In this document: in pieces, positions 32,951 through 44,439 of the stretch
Layout of the letters: each line of letters begins with the position of its first letter
Position numbering within the stretch: position 1 is the first letter of the stretch
NCBI RefSeq assembly: GCF_000004195.4
Contig: NC_030684.2
Span: 112,321,429-112,385,428 of the forward strand
From: Xenopus tropicalis
Taxonomy: Eukaryota; Chordata; Amphibia; Anura; Pipidae
Reading direction: 5' to 3'
Length of the DNA: 64,000 bases
Notes under the pieces: model-generated
What the model was told of the DNA's origin: nothing
What the model saw: only the letters and a program-made list of their open reading frames with translations
Databases searched by the model: none
Made by a program: the position numbers and the translations under genes

Positions 32951-33920
32951 GTTGGCTGATCTGCATGGAAAATAAAGTCAATGAGGAGAATGCAATTCTT
33001 CCCTTTTTCATTACGAATAATGCCAAAAATTAATCATTTACGCAGAGATGTCATAACCCATATTAAAATACAGCAGCTTGTTTTCTTAGCAAATACAAAA
33101 TAGCTTCCATTCTTCATGAACGTTTGTTGGCTGCCTGGGAAATATTTTCTCAGTGAAATGAAAGCGGCAATATTTACACAGTGACACTGAAAATTCCTGT
33201 CACCAAACGCATGGTAATGCTGTATTTGCACAGGTAAGACAAAGACAAATGGGACTAGCAGCTCCAACAAAAGATAAAATGAAGCACTCCTCATTACTGG
33301 TGAGTGGGTTGGTTCAACAGAAAAGTGACAGAAGTAAGAGTAATTAGTTTTTTTGCCCCCGACAGTCGCCTTCCAACCTATTTGATTTGGCGACGCACCG
33401 TCTTTCCCTTCTCTTTGTCTATTCAGGTTTTTTAGTGAACTGTATCACGACACAAAACGTTAAGCTCTTCATAAACCTGGGACGTTCTTCTCTTTGCCTT
33501 TGGAAATGGTTCAGCTAAGTGTCAGACAGCTGGCAATCCCGCGGCGCACAGAAATAGATGTTTGTGGTAAATCAAACACCATCAAAATATCTAGCTGGAT
33601 ACGTTTGCAAACATCTGCGGTGACAAACTAAATTATAGCTACAACACCCAATCTAAACTAAAATGAAAAACTGAACATGTCCTGGAAATCACCATAATTA
33701 TCATCCCAATGCTGGAAAGACACTGAAATAAGCACTTGTGAAACTCAGTATTGTACTTTACACAAGCTCTAATGGGAGGAAGCAATACAGACGAAGGAAA
33801 TGGCTGACAGGAGTTTATTGATATCTCCCTGATTGGTGAATATATTCCTACTCCAAATGCAGGTAGTGCCAACTAAGGGAGAAGAAAACTACTCAAATAA
33901 GTTGTCTTGGGTGTCTCAAT
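32951..33920. promoter_or_regulatory. unique tract with candidate conserved block at 33000-33290
   Basis: No gene is visible. The first part has GCCAAAAATTAATCATTTACG, AGCGGCAATATTTACACAG, CACCAAACGCATGG and GTATTTGCACAGG. It is free of repeats and of enhancer-like composition. The minus-strand frame 33034-33294 (86 codons) crosses it without recognisable features. Regulatory function is inferred only from texture. Confidence 0.25.
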
Positions 33921-33924
33921 AAAT

Positions 33925-34530
33925 ACATTTAAGCAGTAGACAGATGAGCAATTTTTTTTTTGCCGCATAGAGACTTGTGGGGAAATTTGTGGTTTCACGA
34001 GTGGTGAAAATTTCATGAATCTGAGCTAGACTTTCTTCATGCATCTTGTTTTGCTAGGGGTCAAAATTGTGGATTTTATTGCACGAGAAAAAAACTCAAG
34101 AAAAAAACATTTGATTCCATTGCTTTTGCAGGAAAAAATACCCAGTGACTCCAATGCATTTGTCAAGGAAAAAACCCATTGACTCTAATGTATTTGGTGC
34201 AGAAATAAAAACACCTTTTGACTCCAATAAATTTGTAGAGAGGGAAAAACCCCCATTGACTCGATAGATTTGTCAAGGGAAAAATGTCCATTGAGTCCAA
34301 TGCAATAGGGTAAAAAAAAAAAAAAAGAACTTGAGAAAAATGCCCATTGATGCCCATACATTTGGCTCAAGAAAATATGCCTATTGATTCTAATGCATTA
34401 GTAGTTAGAGAAATGCTGTGAGACAAGCCCATTGACTCCAATGCATTTGGCAAAATTTTGCAAAAATGTCGCCATTTTGAAAATTTGGGGCGGTTTTGTG
34501 AATTTTTCAGCAAAGCTTGGTGGGGCAGTA
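33925..34530. repeat. decayed hAT-like MITE with internal CCATTGACTCCAATG repeats
   Basis: Eight imperfect copies of CCCATTGACTCCAATGCATT lie at 34142, 34175, 34215, 34252, 34287, 34343, 34380 and 34428, separated by A-rich spacers. The flanks carry GAAATTTGTGGTTTCACGAG and CAAAATTTTGCAAAAATGTCG, the AAATTTGCG vocabulary of the window's hAT MITEs. The core is itself almost palindromic (ATTGACTCCAAT). No terminal repeats or target duplications were resolved. Confidence 0.65.
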
Positions 34531-34852
34531 AAAGTAAAAAGGACAGAAAGTTTATTGGAGGAGCCACTGGAGCGATTATTGGAGGACACAAGATTATAGA
34601 AGCACCAGTGAGGTTCCTGACATGATGTTACTTTATGTCCCCAAAGTTTATGGGTAGGGGTTTAGGAAAAACCTATAACCTTTTGGAAAGTAGCAGTCAG
34701 AACTGGAAACATATACTCTATATACACATGTACAAACAAAATACCAATCAATTATAAGAAAACACGAGAAACAGTGACCATTTATCAAATGGAGTGTACT
34801 AGGTTTCAGAATGCCTGATCTACTGGGAAGATTCTCATTCATCCAGGTCATG
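34531..34852. other. no gene seen
   Basis: About 320 bp of unique sequence, with GAGGAGCCACTGGAGCGATT near 34556 as the only GC-richer patch. Confidence 0.4.
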
Positions 34853-35611
34853 GTCTACATGAATTTTTCCGGCCTCCGTGGTGGAGGGCCGATAATGGAA
34901 GCTAGTTTTGACCACTCCCCTTTTTAAAGCCATACCCACTTGAAACCACACCCATGTTATCGCATGACCATAGCCATATTAATGGTGGTAGTACAGCAAA
35001 AACCTGTCATACCCTGCCTTCCCTACCCTGCCTGCGTGTGCCATACTCTGCTTGCCCTATGCTGCCTGTGTGTGCCATACTCTGCCTGTCCTACCCTTTC
35101 TGCATGTGCCATACCCTGCCTTCCCTACCCTGCCTGTGTGCCATACTCTGCCTGTCCTATGCTGTCTGTGTGTATGGCAGGCAGCCTACAGTGACACAAT
35201 GCTGGCACTGCTCCTACAGTCTGCACAATAACTATATATTAAAAAACTTTTTAATTGCAGTACCACTTCAGTATATGTTTTTTTTTATAGTGTGTAGGGT
35301 TTGTTTGTGGGTTTCTACTGCTCTGAGGTGTGAACAGGGGAACAATGTGGGTGATTACAGTCTGAGCCTGAGGTGTGAACAATGCAGGGATTAAAAGGAG
35401 TGAACAACACAGGGGATTACATTTTTAAACAATACAGGGGGTTTACAGCCAGAATCTGATGTGTGAGCCATGCAGGGGGGGCAGTTAATCTCAATTATAA
35501 TACCATTTAAAGCTTCCACAAAGGTAAGCCATCAAAGCAGCCAGACAGGTGGGGGGCCACACAGAGGGGGGTTGGCCCGCGGGCCGCCAGTTGGACAGCA
35601 CTGGTCTACAG
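34853..35611. mobile_element. hAT (Charlie-like) nonautonomous element holding a 34-bp minisatellite
   Basis: The right end GGCCCGCGGGCCGCCAGTTG then GACAGCACTG has the CAGTGCTGTCC form of Charlie-type hAT ends (family knowledge). The left end near 34861 is decayed. The flanks GTCTACAT (34853-34860) and GTCTACAG (35604-35611) agree at 7 of 8 bases. Inside, 35008-35175 has five 34-bp units (CATACTCTGCCTGTCCTACC then CTGCCTGTGTGTGC). At 35320-35480, GAGGTGTGAACAAT-type phrases recur. The frames at 34940-35394 come from the repeat. Confidence 0.6.
35008..35175 (+). repeat. 34-bp minisatellite, 5 units
   Basis: Units start at 35008, 35042, 35076, 35110 and 35142. The fourth has lost 2 bp. Bases alternate at a few positions (CATACCCTGCC versus CATACTCTGCC) between neighbouring units. 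It lies within the hAT-like element 34861-35603. Confidence 0.9.
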
Positions 35612-36954
35612 TATCTAGTAGAACTAAGTCTAAAACAACTGGACTTTTCTGAGTTTTCTTGGAAACATTTTATCGCTCATCCGAGCGGCTCCTTCAGTTC
35701 AAATGAGTGGTAGGGAATTCCCCAGCATTTAAATAGCAAAATACAATTTGATAGACTAGCATTGCTGGCATTTCTATCAGTGGCTCTGTAACAGCCCTAA
35801 GAAAAGTCTGTGGAGCATGCTCAGTAGGGGTTGGAGCTGCTGCTGAGAAATAACAGCCATTGGTCTATCAAATGGCATCATTGTAACAGAGAACAGGCAG
35901 CCTGGGTAACTACTACTAGGAAAAAAAAACGCAAAACTAATTTGTTTTTTAAAATTAACATTTTATTAACTGAAATATCAGTTTTGTGAACAGCCGTATT
36001 ATAGGGAGAAGACACATAACCATTATGATTTTGCATGGTGTGAATAATGCTAGTGGCATGATATGCTACCCCACAGCAAAACCATTTCATATATTGTAAT
36101 TGTTTATCAGTCAGGGCCCCACTGGGTATCAAAGCAGTCATGGGGTCTGCTCCTATTGATACAGAAATGGCATTGCCAACTTTAGGCATGGTAAATAAAA
36201 ATGCAAGGAGCTGTAAGATCCAAAAATCTTAAAAAAAAGGTAAATGTAACCAAAGCAAAGATTTGATTTCTACTATAAGAAGTGATTACCAAAAGGATAC
36301 AGGAGACCCAGCTGGGAAGGCACAAGAGTGCACTAAACATGAAATATTCTCAACATTTGTACGAAAGGGGCCCTAACAAGAGGGGCCACAAAAACCCATT
36401 ATGACTGCTCTTCATACGCCAGTTGGCTTTATAGTTAAAAATACACACTGCTATACTGTCCCTACATTCCTGTCCTCCTCTGTGGGTGAGTGTTGTCCCA
36501 TTTGCTGTGTAGGTCCATAAAGATGGATAGCACGTCTTTGCTTACGCAGCTCTAATAATCAATGCCCTAAAATGTCTCAGAGCAATTTCTTCTCCAGAAA
36601 AACAGAATAACTCTGTGTTAGTGGTTAGTAAAGTGCTAACATTCTTATGTTCTGATGACTCATCTAGATTCTCTCCACACTAATAATGGTGTGTGCTTTC
36701 AGGGCTGGAAAATAAACCAAGCAAAGCAGAAGCTGCAATAAATACCGTAATTGTCTATATCATTTGAGATATACGAGGAGGAGAGGGTTGCAGAGAAAGA
36801 TGCCGGAGGAATAAAAATATTGGGGAATGCAAAATGGAACTAAGAAGAATTAGGTTTGGAATTTTAAGGAGGAGGAGAGAGCGAAGAATAAGCAGTGAGT
36901 CATAGAAATGTCATGAAAACTGAGTATTTTGTGAAGGGGTTAAAAAGGATTAAC
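35612..36954. other. no gene seen; possible retroelement scrap at 35640-35710
   Basis: AACTGGACTTTTCTGAG, TTTTCTTGGAAAC and CGCTCATCCGAGCGGCTCC (which includes a 7-bp palindrome arm) recall a dispersed vertebrate retroelement end, but I cannot name it with confidence. The rest is unique. A 103-codon minus-strand frame (35878-36189) has no recognisable motif. Confidence 0.4.
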
Positions 36955-37460
36955 ATACAGAGTAACACAGTAAGTTAGTTTAAAAAAAGACATCAAGTTC
37001 AACCTTAATGCCTATATATACCCAGCCTAGCTGCTAGTTTATCCAGGAAGGCAAAAAAGACCCTTCTGTTTCTCTATAACTTTCCACAGAGGGGGAAAAT
37101 TCCTTCCTGACTCCAAGATGGCAATCGGACCAGTCCCTGGATCAACTCCCATAACCCTGTATTCCCCCACTTGCTAAAAAGCCAACCAACCCCTTCTTGA
37201 AGCTATCTAATGTATCAGCCAGCACGACTGATTCGGGGAGGGAATTCCACAACTTTATAGCTCTCACAGATAAAAACCCTTTCTGATTATTCAGAATAAA
37301 CCTCCTTTCTACTAACTGGAATGGATGCCCTCATACCTTCTGGAAGGACCTACTGGTAAATAAAGCTTTAGAGTGATTATTATATTACATATTTATTTAT
37401 AGTTATCATATTACCGCCTTAACCACCTTTTCTCCAGTGTAAACAACCCCAATCCAGTGC
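36955..37460 (-). repeat. non-LTR retrotransposon 3' region with WNSLP peptide remnant
   Basis: On the minus strand, sequence from about 37247 downward translates WNSLPESVVLADTLDSFKKG, then LVGF. The 18615 copy reads WNSLPIAAVSADTLDNFKKG and LDGF. DNA similarity covers the whole unit: GCTTTATTTACCAGTAGGTC, TGCCTTCCTGGATAAACTAG, GGTTGAACTTGATG and a TTACTGTGTTACT tail. The conserved peptide pattern is that of LINE reverse-transcriptase C-termini. Frameshifts and stops on either side mark it as dead. Confidence 0.82.
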
Positions 37461-37557
37461 AAAAAAGTGGATTCATTTTTGAAAGTCAATCAAAGTGAGA
37501 TTAAGAAATAATGCTCATTTAATGTTCTGGATTTTCAATTACAGCCAATTTTTTTAT

Positions 37558-37862
37558 ATATCCCCAACCAGTGGCTAGGGGGCAACATGTTGCTTCCCAA
37601 TCCCTTGGATGTTGCTCTCAGTGCCCCCAAACCAGGGAGTTATTTTTGAATTCCTGACTTGGTGGCAGGTTTTGATTGAATAAAAACAAGATTTCCTACC
37701 AAATAAAGCCCCCGGTAAGCTGATAGGGTGCATAGAGGCTGCCTAATAGCCAATCTTAGCCCTTATTTGGCTCCTCTATGAACTTTTATGATGCTTGTGT
37801 TGCTCTCCAAGTCTTTTTACATTTTAATGTGGCTCACGAGTAAGAAAGGTTGGGGATCCCTG
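37558..37862 (+). mobile_element. hAT MITE, CAGTGATCCCCAACC family
   Basis: The left end is decayed to TATCCCCAACCAGTGGC. The right end GGTTGGGGATCCCTG is intact. It shares GGCAACATGTTGCTTCCCAA, CCCTTGGATGTTGCTC, TTTTTGAATTCCTGACTTGG and TAATGTGGCTCACGAGTAAG with 26424-26729. Target duplications are not recognisable. Confidence 0.92.
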
Positions 37863-39125
37863 CTATAAGCTAACGGGGTTCAGAGCAAGTGTTGACACGC
37901 ATAAAGTGGGCCTAGGTACAAAGGCTGATTTGACCCCTGGTACAGTGAAATCTAAGAGGGGAACCTAAAAGGCTTTGAGGGTAGACTTTAGGTAAGCAGG
38001 ATATAAGGAAGGAATGTAAGGTGGAAATAGTAATGTTAAAGGTGGGTTTTGAGAAGAAACAGGTCAAGGAAAAGTAACAAATGAAGAAACATCAAAAATG
38101 AGCATCACTGATTGGGGTTTCCTTAATAGCAGTCTTGGAAAGAACAGGATTTTATGTGTAGAGACATGAGATGATTAGGATGTGGACATAAGGAATTGAT
38201 AACCAGAAAAGAAAAATAAAGATTTAAAAAGTGGTCAGGGTACCAAGGAAGCACCATTTTATAGGATTAGGTTAGCGTGGTTTCACCATAAGTCGAGCAT
38301 ATCAGTGTGGGCCGGCTCTTGCGTATGATTTTCCAGTGCAGGTGCAAATTAGCATTTGTGTTGATAAAATGCATGCAAGTTGCAGTGCTGATTTTGTATG
38401 TGGCACCAAAACTGCCTTTTATTATGCTTTTTACCAGGTACAGAACAGCTGCAAGATAAAAGCAATGCGGAATTAGCTACAGGCAAATGAAAAGGTCAAC
38501 AAACCAATTAGAAGATTCCATTTCCAAAAACTATACAGAATATGCTTTATGATGACATTACACTCTGGAAACCATCTTTTTAATAGTTCTTGCCACACTA
38601 TGGCCCAGTAATATACACAATATCATACTGTCAGCCTGTTCCAGCTCTGGTGAAATTGAGGGTTAATCCCAATGTATAATGGAGTACAACAGACTCACTA
38701 AACAGCCACAATGTTTTAGAGGGGGTGGCACAAATTGGTCTACTCCTTAATCTAAAGAATAGCAAAGCTACATATGTACCTCAAAAACAGTATGCTTGTT
38801 GGCCGCATCTGCAACTGTCTTCTTTTGTATGAAAATGCCACCAGTAGCTACATTACCACTATACATTAACTGCCCATGCTATAATATAACCATTTATCAG
38901 AGGAGCAGCTCCAAAATGATTAAGTTTTTACAAACATGTATCTTTTTGGTTTATGGCTTTTGAGATTTCTGAAAATTCAGACCATGTTCTTGATGGCTAA
39001 GGGCCAAGGGACCCAAAGATACTTGAGGAATGAGGCAGGAAATTATTGATGAAAAGTGGATTTTAAAAAAGAGTAAGCACAGTGAAATGCACTACTGAAC
39101 AAGTATCTAATTCCATTTGCTTAGG
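37863..39125. other. no gene seen
   Basis: Unique purine-rich to mixed sequence. GTGCAGGTGCAAATTAGC near 38336 hints at a decayed repeat but no ends were found. Confidence 0.45.
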
Positions 39126-39330
39126 CAGTGGCTCCCAAACTGTGGGGCTGGCCCCTCTGGTGGGGGGGGGGGGGGGCTGCAGCTGTAGAAGGTGGGGCTC
39201 AGCCTGAGATATAGGAATAACATATTTTTACTTCTCTACATACCCCTGAGAGCCCAGCTAGAAGGTCATTTAGGATGAGGTTTGGAATTGGACAGTTATT
39301 TGGTCCCTAGATGTATTTGGAATGGCTTAT
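39126..39330 (+). mobile_element. hAT-like left-end fragment with G tract
   Basis: CAGTGGCTCCCAAACTGTGG is a Charlie-type hAT terminus by family knowledge. It is followed by GGGGCTGGCCCCTCTGGTGG and a run of about 14 G (near 39162-39176), then GGTGGGGCTCAGCCTGAGAT. I recall this order from a frog repeat. The right terminus was not found. Confidence 0.5.
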
Positions 39331-39406
39331 ACAGTGGTCTTTTTGCCAAAATGTTGTAGCTCCCACCCTTCCCAGCTACAGTCCGGTGATCCTAATGACC
39401 AAATAA

Positions 39407-39683
39407 AAGGGCAACCATTTGGGGGTTTTAACCTTGAAAGCAAACAAGTTGCAGGTAAAACTCAGTCCCTTTGTTAAATGTATATTGAATCAGTAGAATT
39501 CTTAATGAATCAGATGAAAGTGAGTGTGGACTGGCCAGACTGGGGATGACTTTCACATAGTTGGCCAGCTTGAATATATTGCAATATATGGAAAAAAACA
39601 ATCCCTGTTTTGCTTAAAGGGGAGGACGTTGCTAGGTAGCTTAATGCACAGAATGTCTTAATGTCCTATATGTATTGGTAATG
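39407..39683 (+). repeat. dispersed repeat, copy A of a 21-kb inverted pair
   Basis: GCAACCATTTGGGGGTTTTA through CAGTAGAATTCTTAATGAATC and TTGCTTAAAGGGGAGGACG to ACAGAATGTCTTAATGTCC. It matches 60744-61016 in reverse complement over about 270 bp with small indels, including TTGCAATATATGGAAAAAAAC against a shorter version. Family unknown. Confidence 0.85.
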
Positions 39684-39950
39684 GGTGAATGCAGAGGACC
39701 TTTTGTTTTCTTTTTGCCAAAATGTCACCAAATGGGAAGGCGGCAGTGTTTATTGAAGCGTTTTTCCCACATTTTTCCTCCTGCAAAATAAAACACATGG
39801 AAAAATTCTATCCATTGGCAATGAATAATGCTGCAAAACTTTAGCAGGTGAAAAAGTTTGTTCATCCGCAGCTGAGAGGGATCTGCCCAGATGTTGCACC
39901 ATAAAAGTCTGGAGAAGAGTGAGAAGGTGAGATTTTCACTGAAAGAAAGA

Positions 39951-40413
39951 TATAAGGGATTATTTATGAACACAGCCGCAGAACTGCATGAGGCAATAGC
40001 ACATACCGGCACCATTTATTTAAGGGCCTCCTGCCTAAATACACTCTCTGCATTTGCACATATTTGCACCAAAAGCCATTGGCTTGCAGTGTATTGTGAT
40101 GAATTGCTCACAACTGTGCCGACTGATGCAAGGGGAGCTCTGGAGCTGCCGCCTTGTACCTAAATAATCACACACAGATGTCATTTTAATGCCAAGGGTT
40201 ACAAATTATGCAATCGCACTTTGAAAACCTTGAGCTCAATTGCATACATTTCTGCAAAAGTACAATTGTATGCATTTTAGTGCATTGGAAACAGTTACAG
40301 GCAGCTCCAAGCTGCATCACAACAATTATTGTGGGGAAAAACACTGCACAAATAGCAAACTGATAACAAAATTGCCCTTTCCACATTGCATTTGTGTTTG
40401 AAAATGAACCCTA
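39951..40413. repeat. possible MITE with TTATTTATGAACA / TGAAAATGAACCCT ends
   Basis: The left end AAGGGATTATTTATGAACA approximately pairs with the right end TGTTTGAAAATGAACCCT. The interior is rich in GCA/TGC words (CTGCATTTGCACATATTTGC, GCTCAATTGCATACATTTC, ACAATTGTATGCATTTTAG). The frames 39725-40015 and 39891-40163 cross it on opposite strands and show no domain. Confidence 0.45.
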
Positions 40414-40571
40414 TAAAATGTTACCAAAGAAATCAAATGTTTTTTTACTGTATGCACATTGTACACCCTCCAAAAATCAAGGACTTTGGCCCAGGTTTGC
40501 TGGCTTTTTGCTTCTCTTCCTAATACCTGGTCAGGTTGTTGGTCAGTAGATTGGTCAGCTAAAATATACAG

Positions 40572-40592
40572 TATATATATATATATATATAG
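40572..40592. repeat. (AT)n microsatellite
   Basis: A short alternating TA tract of about 20 bases in unique sequence. Confidence 0.85.
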
Positions 40593-40693
40593 GGGAACAT
40601 ATTGCTGAAGGTATGGCTATACTGTTATATTCTACTGTCTGAAAGCACTCTAGCAGATATAGCAGAAGAGATAGATTGCTTTTGGGATTTAAA

Positions 40694-41025
40694 TACAGGT
40701 AAGGGATCCCTTATCTGGAAACCTGATATCCAGAAAGTTCCAAATTATGGATAGCCTGTCTCCCATAGACTCCATTTTAATCAAATAATTCAGATTTTTA
40801 AAATTGATTTGCTTTTTCTCTGTAAAAATAAAACAGTGCTTCGTATTGGATCCCAACTAAGATATAATTAATCCTTACTGGATGTAAAATAACCCTATTG
40901 GGTTTAATGAATGTTTTATTGATTTTTTAGTAGACTTAAGGTATGAAAATCCAAATTACGGAATGACCCCTTATCCGGAATACCCTTGGTCCCGAGCATT
41001 CTGGATAACGGGTCCTATACCTGTA
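40694..41025. mobile_element. MITE with TACAGGTA ends (copy 2 of 3)
   Basis: Starts TACAGGTAAGGGATCCC and ends GGGTCCTATACCTGTA. The inner arms TTATCTGGAAACC and CCTTATCCGGAATACCC are mirrored. The central AATAAAACAGTGCTTCG and TTGGATCCCAACTAAG link it to the copies at 7961 and 61054. The right end (GAGCATTCTGGATAACGGGT) is the best preserved of the three. Confidence 0.9.
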
Positions 41026-43879
41026 CAACTAGAGGAACCAGGGACAGAAAGACAAAAGAGTGTTTAGGGTGCAGGGGGTGAGAGGCACTTATCTCTTTTG
41101 CCCCTATGTTGTCCCTTATATAATGGAGGCAGCTGACTGCAAGAGAGTGCCGATTAATATGCTACATTAACACAAGCAATTGAGAGCAGTGGCGTGACCA
41201 AGGAGCTGGAAAGAACATACAGTAGATAATGCTGAGGGGTGCACAGGTGGAGGGCAGAGATAATGCTGGTGCAATATATACACTACTGAAAGGACATACA
41301 CAGTTCTTTAGATGAATACAGATGAAGGAACATAGTAAAGGTGGCAGCAGTGATTTTCACAATCTTTCAGACAGAGGGCCATTGAGGTCAGTTTCAGGCA
41401 TTTTGGCCCTATATGTTTGGGCTACTGAAACACAAGGAGGGCAAAAAGCCTTAAAAATGTCCCACATGCCGGTACTGAAGAAATGAGGCTCAAGGAAATG
41501 AAGGAACTTGCTTAAGGACATAAATAGGAGTCAGTACCCATAAACCCATACGTCAGGTCTCCAAACATATGGATGTGCTCCCACAACCACATGCATTTAT
41601 CCATATATGTGAGGGAGTGAATAAAACAGTTGGGATATTATAGTTATTGAATCTCTTGCTTATGCATAATGAGCTGCAGAATTACCTGTATTTGGGAACT
41701 AGACAATCTTCCAGCATGAGCTTTCATTATGCACCGTGGGTTTATACCTGCAGTAAACAAGGTAATGCAGCCACTGGCCGCAGGCCTAATAGCAAAGAGA
41801 ACATTTTGCTGAAAGGAGAGAGCCAACTGGAAAACAGGCCAATTAAATGTGAAAACTGATTATTAACGGCCATCCAATGTTATGTATTTGCCCAGGAAAC
41901 TATGGGAGTGATGTTATGTTTCTGCTGCATGTACACGGGCTCTCTAATTGTGTCCAACTGAATTGTGATTTCATCCTCTGCAATCACACGGGGAGAGAAA
42001 GTGATCCTGTAATCTGCTACCACCTAGTGGTCACTCACTAGTCTTTCTTTATAGTGGCGGGCTTGATTCTATCAATATACAAGTCTAATCATATAACTAA
42101 TCATATATATATGTTTATAGAGCCATAGCCCCTAATTAAAGGGCATCATATTTAACAATCAGAATTACCATTGTGCATGATAAATGTTATTGTGCAAGGG
42201 GGTTACCGTATTGAGTTACGTCTGAAATTAAAAGCTGCATAACATGTCAGGTCACTGCCTGGCAAAATGTAACCATCTTAAATTGGACTTACAGAGTAAG
42301 AGAGGACTTCTCAGTGCCCCACAGACATGTAAAATCACCTGCATTTTGGAATCTATGGGATCTATTAAGACAACTGTAGGGAAAATTCACATAAAGAATA
42401 TTGATAAAGAAAAGAATTACCAGTTAATTTTTCTCCTTATTTGTCTACTCCCCCACCTTAACCACACCTTTGGATAATATTTATTCATTCACAAAGTTTA
42501 CTGTTCAAAATCTTTTTTTCCCTTCCCTTGAATACATTTTCATTCTCACCTGCCACATCTTTTTGTAATTCTACTACCACCTCAATGATTTCCTCACTAT
42601 TATTTATTCATAGACAAACCTAACCAATTCCTTTACTGTATTTCCCCTTAATCTTTCCCTCCTCCATATATAACCCACACCTCCATCAGGATCAGAGCTA
42701 AGGGGGCGCAGAAGAGGCATGTGTCTGAGGGGGGTGCTAGGCATCTTCTATTGCCTTCTATGTACCTCTTCTTTTGCCTAGTCTGGGCCCTTGCCCACCC
42801 ACCACCCACTCACTGTTAACCCCTCGCCCATTTGCAGCTACACGCATGTTTGCACAAGAAGGGCAAAGTGGCTGACTGGGTTACCGCTGCCTCTATTCTA
42901 TGCTTATCTGTCCCACTTTTCCCTACAACATTTCTCACTTGAATGTCTTTATCCCCCATTTTATGGATCAATAGCAGTAAGATGCCAATGTAAACATTAA
43001 GATGTTGATCCTCTGTATCTGGCGTTTGTGTCAGACCAGTATTTCAGTGCTCCTTTTGTATAGACAGTAATGAAGGGAACTGTACATTCCCATTCTTGGG
43101 CAAGCATTTTCGAGCAGCATAGCTTTCTGGCCCAAGATTACATGCATACGCCTAAATTGTCTTCCTGATGTGAACGTATGCGGGCATTCTCACATCCACT
43201 AATTAACACCACATGTGTCATGCCACTACATTTCCACCTTTCCACCCCCAGGCCTTACAAGAAGTCAAGTGTCTGGGTCAGTGATTGGTTATCAAGTCTC
43301 TTACTAGAAAACTTGGTGTGCTTTTCTTATTGTGTCCCTGCCTGAATCTGACTTGCACTCCTTGCGGCCTGCCCTGACCATTTCTGAATCTGTTCTGCAT
43401 GACTCGGATCTGTATGACTATATCTCCATTCAGTTGTATAGACCTCACCAGCTTGTCCCCACTCCTTAGGTAGGCTTGGTGTTATTGTGAGCTGTATGTT
43501 AGTTCTTATTCACATTTTCATCACATTTAATCTAGAAGTTCAGCCTGACAACACAGCACACAGATTTATTGTGATGAGGACATCCACAGTGATCATCAAA
43601 TAACTTTTCCCTCTTCATTAGGACTAAAGTCTCCAATAAGGAGATCTGAGGTGAAAAGAACTGCTTCTCCTCTCACCTTGTTATATACGAATGAGAAATC
43701 TTCCTTTTGGACATACTGAGAGATCCAATAGGTTAGCAGGATGTGCTGTCTAATCTCCCCTCCCAAAGTGACATACCTACCCAGATGTTTGGGCTGAATT
43801 GTCTTTCTAAACTATCCCCCCAAAGTGTAAGAAATATTAAGATGTTGTGCAATACTGGCAAAACCTGGTCATATGGTTG
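41026..43879. other. no gene seen
   Basis: A 2.85-kb unique stretch. It includes a C/T-rich interval (42430-42680) and a CCTG-rich patch at 43340-43480 resembling the texture of 6484-6600. Frames of 60-78 codons show nothing recognisable. Confidence 0.5.
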
Positions 43880-44187
43880 TCATAAGGCAGTGTTCCCCAT
43901 CAAGTGGCTCATCAGCAACGTGTTGCTCACCGCTCCCTTGGATGTTGCTCCCAGTAGGTGCTTATTTTTACAATTTTGACTTGGAGACAAGTTTTAGAAG
44001 CAAAGAGACACAGTTTTACCCCAAACAGAGCCTCCTTTGGTTGCAGTCCACACGGGGATACCAAATAGCCAATCACAGCCCTTATTTAGCATCCCAAAAG
44101 AACTTTTCTGTGCTTGTGTGGCTCACCAATACTTCCTACATCTGAATGTGGCTCACAAGTAAAAAAGGTTGGGATCCCTGTTGTAAG
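43880..44187 (+). mobile_element. hAT MITE, CAGTGATCCCCAACC family
   Basis: The element is 43888-44179. It starts CAGTGTTCCCCATCAAGTGG and ends GGTTGGGATCCCTG. The flanks TCATAAGG and TTGTAAGG agree at 6 of 8 bases and are probably a decayed target duplication. CTCCCTTGGATGTTGCTCCC and GAATGTGGCTCACAAGTAAA match its relatives. The overlapping forward frames are incidental. Confidence 0.9.
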
Positions 44188-44439
44188 GGATCTATTCAAA
44201 TACTCTTAAGGCTGATGGATCACACCAGGAGGATATACACTATTTGATCTATCAGCTCTTGAGTCAATTAGTGCAGCCAGCTTTAGGAGGAACGTGGATC
44301 TGGTCCTTAACGACAAACCATTGCAAGGGGAGGAAAACTTCCATGTCAAGAGATTCTCCCAGCAAGAACAGGGAGAATATGAGTTAATGAGAGGTCAGCC
44401 TCAGTTCCTCTGTTATTTTGATTGACTTGCCTTTGTTTA
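44188..44439. other. no gene seen
   Basis: Short unique stretch after the MITE. Confidence 0.4.

Noticed and set aside
34940..35394. Cysteine-rich secreted-type protein (CHTLPSLPC repeats)
   Set aside because: The cysteines come from a 34-bp minisatellite in a hAT-like element; frames shift between units.
35660..35700. Hammerhead-ribozyme-like word on the minus strand (GGATGAGCGATAAAATG)
   Set aside because: It resembles a degenerate GATGAG…GAAA core, but the CTGATGA and GAAAC core bases are not intact and no three-stem fold could be drawn.
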